Assembly: GCA_002336765.1 (NCBI GenBank)
Contig: DDES01000239.1
Coordinates: 1 to 29,536 of the forward strand
DNA: 29,536 bases
Direction of reading: 5' to 3'
Source: Novosphingobium sp. UBA1948
Lineage (GTDB): Bacteria; Pseudomonadota; Alphaproteobacteria; Sphingomonadales; Sphingomonadaceae
The notes below the pieces were generated by a model. The model did not search any database, had not been told where the DNA came from, and saw nothing but the letters and a program-made list of their open reading frames with translations. Below are positions 23,876 to 29,536 of this stretch, piece after piece (position 1 is the first letter of the stretch; each line of letters opens with the position of its first letter). A program made the translations under genes and the position numbers.

Positions 23876-25204
23876 ATGGCTCGCACAATGAAGCTCCCCC
23901 GCACGCCGTTGCTGTCGTCTCTGGTGCTGGCTTCGGTCGGTTTGGCTGGTCTTGCTGGGGCGGCGCCCGCGTTGGCGCAGACCACCACCGGAAATCTGGT
24001 CGTTCCCAATCTGCCGCTGGAATATGATCGCGGTCGCAACGTCGGCGTGTTGGATCGCGCGCGTCCGGAATATGATGCCACCGGCATTCTGATGGGTGGC
24101 TTCATATTGCATCCAAAGGCGGAGTTGGGCGCTGTTTCCAGCGACAACGTGTATCAGACTACGGTGAAGCGCGGCGATATTGCTTTGCGGGTGGCGCCTT
24201 CGGCCACGCTGGCCAGCAACTGGAACCGCAATAGCCTTCAGTTTGACGGTGGCGTCGATGTTCGCCGCTACATGAGCGCGACGCGCCGCAATGTGACGGG
24301 CTGGAATCTGGGCACCAGCGGGCGCTACGACATTTCCGGTGACAGTTCGATCAACGCCTCGTTGAGTGCGCAGCAGTCTGCCGAACCGGCGACGTCGGCC
24401 TCCTATCCCTCGTCCGCGGCCGAGGCGTCTATCTATCAAGCGTATCGTGCCAGCGTGAACCCCACTTTCGCGACGGGGCGCCTCAAGTTCCAGGGCGGTT
24501 ACAGCTTCACGGCTGTGAGCTTTGACTCGGTGCAGACGCTGTCGGGCGGCACGCTGGACCAGCGCTTCCGCAACAGCCAGACCCATTCGGGTTCGCTGCG
24601 CGCGGAATATGCGATTTCGCCTGATACTTCGGTGTTTGTGCAGGGTGGCTACGACGATACCTCCTATCTCCACCCGATCAGCGCCGTCATACCCAATCGC
24701 GATTCGAAGACCTTCACCATCCTCGGCGGGGCCAGCTTCGATATTTCGGCACGGGTGCGTGGCGCTTTTGGCTTAGGCTACACGCAGCGTGACTATCAGG
24801 CGGCCTTGTATCCGCAGGTGAGCGGTCTTGCTGCCGAGTTCAAGGTCGACTGGTTCCCCGACGCTTTGACGACGGTGGGGGTTACCGGCCGCCGCATCGT
24901 GCAGGACTCGGTGCAGCCGGCACTGGGCGGTCTGGTCAACAATTCGATCGGTGTGCGTGTGGATCACGAATTCCTGCGTAACGTGCTGATCGATGTGCAG
25001 GGCGCCTATGAATATGACCAGTTCCAGAATTCGAGCACCTCGGTGGATATTCTGCGCCTGAGCACGGGGGCACGCTGGATCGTGAACCGTGGGCTCGGCT
25101 TTGGTGTGTCGCTGCAGCGTGACAGCCGTACGCCGCATGGATTTGCTGGCGTCAGCCAGTTTACCGAGACGCGGGGTGTGTTGACGATGGTGCTGCAAAA
25201 GTAG
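23876..25204 (+). CDS. Outer-membrane beta-barrel protein (BBP2-like) of EPS export
   Basis: 442 residues. A signal peptide (cleavage near ALAQT) precedes a short linker and then alternating amphipathic strands throughout. Examples are GGFILHPKAELGAVSSDNVY, SLRAEYAISPDTSVFVQGGY and LGGASFDISARVRGAFGLGY, consistent with a porin-like barrel. The last strand is TRGVLTMVLQK. Such putative barrels are commonly encoded next to Wza-like and Wzc genes in alphaproteobacterial EPS loci, where the short export protein lacks its own pore. A pore role is therefore an inference. I chose ATG 23876 because AAGGG lies 7 nt upstream; the ATG at 23870 would leave no spacing. Confidence 0.82.
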   Translation: MARTMKLPRTPLLSSLVLASVGLAGLAGAAPALAQTTTGNLVVPNLPLEYDRGRNVGVLDRARPEYDATGILMGGFILHPKAELGAVSSDNVYQTTVKRGDIALRVAPSATLASNWNRNSLQFDGGVDVRRYMSATRRNVTGWNLGTSGRYDISGDSSINASLSAQQSAEPATSASYPSSAAEASIYQAYRASVNPTFATGRLKFQGGYSFTAVSFDSVQTLSGGTLDQRFRNSQTHSGSLRAEYAISPDTSVFVQGGYDDTSYLHPISAVIPNRDSKTFTILGGASFDISARVRGAFGLGYTQRDYQAALYPQVSGLAAEFKVDWFPDALTTVGVTGRRIVQDSVQPALGGLVNNSIGVRVDHEFLRNVLIDVQGAYEYDQFQNSSTSVDILRLSTGARWIVNRGLGFGVSLQRDSRTPHGFAGVSQFTETRGVLTMVLQK

Positions 25205-25245
25205 GTGGTGCCCGTAATTACGTTGCACTACTTATGTGAGGTGCA

Positions 25246-25274
25246 CCAGATATAGCGGCCTCCAGATATAGCGG
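25246..25274. repeat. Direct repeat of 13 bp just upstream of wzc
   Basis: CCAGATATAGCGG occurs at 25246-25258 and again at 25262-25274, with only CCT between the copies. The second copy ends 7 nt before the wzc start codon and includes its purine-rich GCGGGATAAG ribosome region. This may be a recent duplication affecting translation or a paired protein-binding site. Confidence 0.85.
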
Positions 25275-25281
25275 GATAAGC

Positions 25282-27462
25282 ATGAACGCGACAACGCAAG
25301 ATATGCCAGCGGCTGATCAGCAATTTTCGCTGAGCCGCTTTGACCAGACGCGCCATATTGGCCGCCGCCCTGTCACAATCTCCTCGCTGGGGCAGGTTCT
25401 GCGCTGGCGGTGGCGCATGGTGCTGGCGGTGGCCGGACTGGTGGTGCTTGCGGGCGCTATCCTCGCGCTGGTGCTCACGCCGCGCTATCAATCTACGGCC
25501 AAGATCCGCATCACGCCGGTCGGTGCGCTGCCCAGCGTGACGGACGATACGGGCGATCATCCGCTCGACCAGAGCCTGATGAACACCGAAATCGCCACGA
25601 TCCGTTCGCGCGACGTGGCCCGCAAGGTGGTGGAGCAGAACGGTCTGGCCGGCGATGCGGAATTCGTGCCTGCCAAGCTGCGCGCCGGACAAACGCCTGC
25701 AGACCGTGCTCGCGCCACCGAGGCGGCCATCACGAATCTGGGCGAACGCCTTTCGGTCGAGCAGCAGGAAAAGTCCTATGTCGTAGGCATTTCGGTTAGC
25801 TCTCAGGACGCCGCCAAGGCGGCGCGGATCGCCAACAGCTTTGCCGGTGCCTATATCGACAAGACTGCCGACGTGCTGATGAGCACCGCGGCGCGTCAGG
25901 CCGCCAGCGGTCAGGCTGCCCTGGAACGCCTTTCGGCTCAGGCCGAGGCTGCAGCATCCAATGTCGCGCAGTATCGCGCTTCGACGGGCATCGTGCAAGG
26001 CAGCAATGGCGGCACGATCAGCGACCAGCAAATCGCTCCGCTTTCCATGCAACTGGCTTCGGCCGAGGCGCAGGCCGCCGCCGCGCGTTCGAATGTCGAG
26101 GCGGCGCAGCGCCAGATTGCCAGTGGCGGTGCGGATGCCATCTCGGCGGTGCTGTCGTCGAGCGTCATCGCCACGCTGCGTAGCCAGCGTAGCGAGGCTG
26201 AACGCAATCGTGCCCAGTTGGCCGCCCGCTACGGCCCCAAGTTCCCCGCTCTTCAGGAATCGGACCAGCAGATCGCTGCGCTTGAGCAGCAGATCCGTCA
26301 GGAACAGGGCCGCATTATCGAAGGCTTGCGCAGTGAAGCGCGTGCTGCCGAAGCCCAGGCTGCATCGTTGCGTGGCCAGTTGAACACGCTCAAGAGCCAG
26401 ATCGCGGCCAATAACAATGCTGCCGTCAAGGCTGACAGTCTGCAGCGCAACGCGGATGCCGCCACCACAGCCTACAAGAGCCTCGCAGGCACCGTGCAGC
26501 AGACCTCGCAGGCCGAGCGTAGCAACGAGCCGCAAGCCCGTCTGCTCGAACAGGCGGTGATTGCCGCCAAGCCCGCTTTCCCGAACCGCCCCGCGTTGCT
26601 TTTTGCCAGCCTGCTGGCGGGGCTGGTGCTGGGTGTGGCTGCGGCACTGGTGTCTGAAGGAATGCAGGCCCGCCTGCGCAATGCCGATGATATCGAACTG
26701 CTGCTCAACCTGCGCTTTCTGGCTGCGGTTCCGCGCCTGTCGCGCCGCCAGATGCAGGGTGAGGAAGGTAAGCTGCAATCGCCGGCGGACTCGCTGTTCC
26801 ATCAGCCGATTTCTGCCTATTCGGAGGCTTTCCGCACCATTCGCAACACGTTGCGCCGCCGTCAGGCTGAGGGCGCCAAGGTAATCGCGATGGGCTCGAC
26901 CCTGCCGATGGAAGGCAAGACCACGTCCTCGCTGACGCTGGCCCGTGTGATGGCGATGAGCGGTCAGAAAGTGTTGTTGATCGACGGCGATATCCGTCGT
27001 GCCGGAATCCGCAAGTTGATGGGCAAAACGGTTGAGGGTGGCTTGATCGAAGTGCTCAACGGCGAGGCTGATGTGGCTTCTGTGTTGATCGCGGACGAGT
27101 TCGACGGCCTGATGGTTCTGCCGGTGAAGAAGCCGTCTTTCATCGCCGAGGACCTGTTCTCGAGCGAGAAGATGCGCGCCCTGCTTGATGGTTTGCGCGA
27201 TCAGTATGACACGATCATCATCGATACGCCGCCTCTGCTGGGCGTTACCGACGCGCGCACGCTGTCCTCGCTGGCCGATGGCGTGGTGCTGGTGGTTCGC
27301 TGGGGCCACACTCCGCTGGCGGCGGTGGATGCGGCAATCGCCGGTCTGGAAGCAGATCAGAGCAAGATCATTGGTGCAGTGCTGACGATGGTTGACCCGC
27401 ATTCCGAAGCGATGGGTGCGCTCTACTATTCGCAATATTACAACGGCTATTATCAGCAGTGA
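25282..27462 (+). CDS. wzc: Wzc/ExoP-type polysaccharide co-polymerase and tyrosine autokinase
   Basis: 726 residues. Inner-membrane helices at about 45-66 and 436-456 flank a Wzz-type periplasmic domain with long coiled-coil helices (about 190-410) and the proline-rich KPAFPNRPALL segment. The cytoplasmic BY-kinase domain has Walker A GSTLPMEGKTTSS (Lys546), Walker A' VLLIDGDIRR (Asp568, Asp570), Walker B IIIDTPP (Asp648) and a C-terminal tyrosine cluster YYSQYYNGYYQQ (six Tyr). Such proteins set chain length and cycle phosphorylation to drive polymerisation and export with the Wza-like channel. Kinase and Wzz parts are fused in one chain, as in Proteobacteria. The next gene's GTG overlaps its stop. 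Confidence 0.96.
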   Translation: MNATTQDMPAADQQFSLSRFDQTRHIGRRPVTISSLGQVLRWRWRMVLAVAGLVVLAGAILALVLTPRYQSTAKIRITPVGALPSVTDDTGDHPLDQSLMNTEIATIRSRDVARKVVEQNGLAGDAEFVPAKLRAGQTPADRARATEAAITNLGERLSVEQQEKSYVVGISVSSQDAAKAARIANSFAGAYIDKTADVLMSTAARQAASGQAALERLSAQAEAAASNVAQYRASTGIVQGSNGGTISDQQIAPLSMQLASAEAQAAAARSNVEAAQRQIASGGADAISAVLSSSVIATLRSQRSEAERNRAQLAARYGPKFPALQESDQQIAALEQQIRQEQGRIIEGLRSEARAAEAQAASLRGQLNTLKSQIAANNNAAVKADSLQRNADAATTAYKSLAGTVQQTSQAERSNEPQARLLEQAVIAAKPAFPNRPALLFASLLAGLVLGVAAALVSEGMQARLRNADDIELLLNLRFLAAVPRLSRRQMQGEEGKLQSPADSLFHQPISAYSEAFRTIRNTLRRRQAEGAKVIAMGSTLPMEGKTTSSLTLARVMAMSGQKVLLIDGDIRRAGIRKLMGKTVEGGLIEVLNGEADVASVLIADEFDGLMVLPVKKPSFIAEDLFSSEKMRALLDGLRDQYDTIIIDTPPLLGVTDARTLSSLADGVVLVVRWGHTPLAAVDAAIAGLEADQSKIIGAVLTMVDPHSEAMGALYYSQYYNGYYQQ

Positions 27463-28106
27463 ACGCGTCGGCCTCCGGCATGGTGATGCGGGCGGACCGA
27501 TGGCGGGCATGGGCGGCGGCGGGGCTATGCCTCGCCGCCGCTGTGCCTGTGGTGCGTGTCGTATGGCAAGAGGGTGAGGCAGCGCGTCTGGTGACGGCTG
27601 CCTCCGGCGCACCGGACCTGCGTGGCGAGGTTTTGGAGCGCTTTGCCGATACCGCGCCGACCAGCCTGAATGACAGGGGCAACGCGGCCATGGCGCAGGG
27701 AGCGCTTGTTGAGGCGGCCAATGCGCAGCAGGATTCGCTCAAGGCCTTCTATCTCGCCCGTGCCGATACCGCGATTGCCCATTTGCGCCAGACGCGCCCC
27801 GATTGGGCGCCAACGCGATTGCTGGCGGTGCAAGCGCATTGGGGACGCTACGGCAAGATAGCGCCGGAGGCGGTGGCGGATTATGCCGCGTCCTATCGCG
27901 CAGCGCCTTTTCTGCGTGGTTCGGCGCAATGGCGGATCGCCTATGGCGCCGCAGCTTGGGATCAATTGCCTCCCGACGCGCGTCGGGCGATGATCGATGA
28001 AGCCCTGTGGCTGGTGCGTTATGACGGCGCGATGCGCCCTGTGGTCCGCGATCTGCTGGGCGATTCTCCGGCAGGCATGCAGTTTGCGATGCGTCTCAGA
28101 TCCTGA
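27459..28106 (+). CDS. Membrane-anchored protein of unknown function coupled to wzc
   Basis: 215 residues from GTG 27459, which overlaps the wzc TGA as GTGA; ATG 27480 and 27486 are later candidates. One hydrophobic segment near residues 16-34 (RAWAAAGLCLAAAVPVVRVV) would anchor it, with the rest probably periplasmic. That remainder is helical with TPR-like spacing (NDRGNAAMAQGALVEAANAQ, FYLARADTAIAHLRQTRPDW, APEAVADYAASYRAAP), though no named family is recognised. Its stop is 3 nt from that of the convergent Wzy/ligase-type gene. A helper role for polymerisation or export is inferred only from coupling to wzc. Confidence 0.75.
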   Translation: MNASASGMVMRADRWRAWAAAGLCLAAAVPVVRVVWQEGEAARLVTAASGAPDLRGEVLERFADTAPTSLNDRGNAAMAQGALVEAANAQQDSLKAFYLARADTAIAHLRQTRPDWAPTRLLAVQAHWGRYGKIAPEAVADYAASYRAAPFLRGSAQWRIAYGAAAWDQLPPDARRAMIDEALWLVRYDGAMRPVVRDLLGDSPAGMQFAMRLRS

Positions 28107-28109
28107 GCG

Positions 28110-29536
28110 TCAAATCCTGAGCGAGCGTCCCCATAGCAGACCTGCCAGACAAGCCGCTAGGCAGGCTATCGCGGGCACATTCAAGGCAATATCGACCAGC
28201 GACGCGACCAGCGCCACAACCACGGCTAGCGCCATCGCCACGGCGACCGGCTCGTGCTGCAATGTCCGACCCGCGCTCCACGCGAGAGCCGCGCCAGCAG
28301 CCAGCGCCAGCGCCAGTCCGATCCAGCCGGTCTCCAGAACCACCTGCAAGGGTGCTGCATGGGCGGCGCCAAAATCCCACAAATCATGCGCCGTGGCTGC
28401 GGTCAGCGTGCTCTGGTTCCAAGCGGGGAATGAGCCGAGGCCATAGCCGGTGAGCGGCGCCCTTAGCGCCGCTGCGCCATAGGTCTCCCATGCCAGTTGC
28501 CGTCCAGCCCCGTCATCCGTCAGCACTTCCAGACGATCGAGCGTCGCGCTGGCCAGCAGCGCCACCAGCGCGACCGTTACCGCCGTGCCCAGTGCGATCC
28601 AGCGTCCGCTCTGTACCCGATTGGCCATCCTGCGCAGCCGCGGCCAGCCACTGACTGCAACCAGCGCCAGATGGGCCGCCAGCCAGAGCAGCAGCGCGCT
28701 GCGCGATTGGGTGATCCCCACCACCGCCAGACAGCCCAGCGACACCAGTCCGGTGCTCATCATCGCATAGAGACGCTTTTCGCCGGGCAGGTCATACCAC
28801 ACCAGAAAGCGTTCGATGGTAAGGCCGCTGGCCACCAGTCCGAGCATGGCAAACAACACGCCAGCGGCATTGGGATTGCCGATGGTGGCGGAAAAGCGAT
28901 GGAGATGTGTATCTTCCATCGCGATTTGCCAATCAGCAGGCAGATCCACGCTGCGCAGCACAACAGTGACCATGATCAGCAAGGCGGTACCGCGCGTCAG
29001 ACTTTCGGCGAAGTTGCGTAGCCGCCCCGCGCGCAGTCCGATCAGCGCGGCTGCGGCCAGCATGGCGAGCATGCCAGCAAGTTTGGCCAAAGCCTGTGGC
29101 ACAAGATCGGGGGCCACCCAGCGGCCCACCTCGCCCAAACTAGCCAAGGGTAGCATGGCCCACAGCACCAGCACCGCCAGCGGGAGCAGCACCGGCAGCC
29201 CCGCGCGCAGCGTGGATGCCGGAATCGCTCCACGCGCAAAGATCATGGCCGCCAAGCCTAACTGGCCCAGCGCGGCCATACTGCCCAGCAGCGCGGAATT
29301 GCTTCCCCCGACGGCGGCCATCACCAGCACCAGAACGGCCATCGCTGTCGGTGCCATCGAGAGTGGTGGACGCGCCGCGCGCCGCGGGGCACGGCGCGCG
29401 CGCTTGGGCTTTTTCAGGCCGGCCACTGCGGTTGCATGGCGCGTGGCGGCTTGCTGTGCTGCGGCTTCCAATTGACGAAAATCGGCGGCGCGCCGGTTCA
29501 ATCGGTCGCGCCGCCTGTCCTCGGCTTGCTGGTGAT
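28110..29536 (-). CDS. Wzy/O-antigen ligase-type membrane protein, 5' end possibly beyond right edge
   Basis: At least 463 residues, with about eleven or twelve helices. Family motifs are HRFSATIGNPNAAGVLFAML (the GNPN loop), GITQSRSALLLWL, the periplasmic LTGYGLGSFPAWNQ and AAHAAPLQVVLETGWIGLAL, close to the Wzy_C pattern of O-antigen ligases and polymerases. The frame is open to the window edge with coding-like charged helix sequence (HQQAEDRRRD) before the first possible start, TTG 29501, and the first ATG is only at 29357. The true start may therefore lie outside. A long basic N-terminal tail (KKPKRARRAPRRAA) precedes the first helix. It could polymerise a second glycan or act as a ligase. 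Confidence 0.88.
   Translation of the reverse strand, partial: HQQAEDRRRDRLNRRAADFRQLEAAAQQAATRHATAVAGLKKPKRARRAPRRAARPPLSMAPTAMAVLVLVMAAVGGSNSALLGSMAALGQLGLAAMIFARGAIPASTLRAGLPVLLPLAVLVLWAMLPLASLGEVGRWVAPDLVPQALAKLAGMLAMLAAAALIGLRAGRLRNFAESLTRGTALLIMVTVVLRSVDLPADWQIAMEDTHLHRFSATIGNPNAAGVLFAMLGLVASGLTIERFLVWYDLPGEKRLYAMMSTGLVSLGCLAVVGITQSRSALLLWLAAHLALVAVSGWPRLRRMANRVQSGRWIALGTAVTVALVALLASATLDRLEVLTDDGAGRQLAWETYGAAALRAPLTGYGLGSFPAWNQSTLTAATAHDLWDFGAAHAAPLQVVLETGWIGLALALAAGAALAWSAGRTLQHEPVAVAMALAVVVALVASLVDIALNVPAIACLAACLAGLLWGRSLRI

Noticed and set aside
25228..27612. 794-residue minus-strand open frame opposite wzc
   Set aside because: Very Arg/His/Gln-rich and featureless; the plus strand carries complete Wzz and BY-kinase motifs.

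Overview
The window looks like chromosomal DNA of a GC-rich alphaproteobacterium, most likely in the Sphingomonadales (Novosphingobium/Sphingomonas-like). That is inferred from overall gene character: a cpa/tad pilus block, a BTLCP cysteine protease beside EPS export genes, a DauA-type oxidase and a TonB receptor. No rRNA or tRNA was found to confirm it.

Left block (1-4728, all minus strand, transcribed toward coordinate 1): the Flp/Tad pilus genes cpaA-cpaB-cpaC-cpaD-cpaE. cpaE runs off the left edge and no pilin gene is in view. Next (4806-6914, plus strand) come a serine alpha/beta hydrolase and a DauA-like FAD amine/amino-acid dehydrogenase. They converge on a TonB-dependent receptor (6911-8908, minus) whose upstream region holds a possible Zur/Fur-like operator.

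Main block (9087-29536): a large Wzx/Wzy-type exopolysaccharide (EPS) locus. From a divergent control region (12981-13116), a leftward arm encodes an acyltransferase, a Wzx-type flippase and a second acyltransferase broken by one in-frame TGA. A rightward arm encodes a Wzy-type polymerase, a GT2 glycosyltransferase, a polysaccharide pyruvyl transferase-like protein, a GT4 glycosyltransferase and a secreted clan GH-A glycoside hydrolase. A further GT4 gene, the BTLCP protease and a small membrane protein lie on the minus strand. A plus-strand export operon follows: a short Wza/GumB-like protein, an unknown secreted protein, an outer-membrane beta-barrel, a Wzc-type tyrosine autokinase and an unknown membrane-anchored protein. 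A second Wzy/O-antigen-ligase-type protein on the minus strand runs off the right edge.

Together the EPS genes would assemble a lipid-linked repeat unit (three GTs), decorate it (pyruvyl and acyl groups), flip it (Wzx), polymerise it (Wzy), control its length (Wzc), export it (Wza-like protein plus beta-barrel) and trim it (GH). No priming sugar-phosphate transferase and no low-molecular-weight tyrosine phosphatase are in the window, so the set is incomplete here. The start of the rightward arm (about 13.1-16.3 kb) is visibly more AT-rich than its surroundings, as is usual for exchangeable serotype-determining DNA. No CRISPR array, insertion sequence, tRNA or rRNA was recognised.
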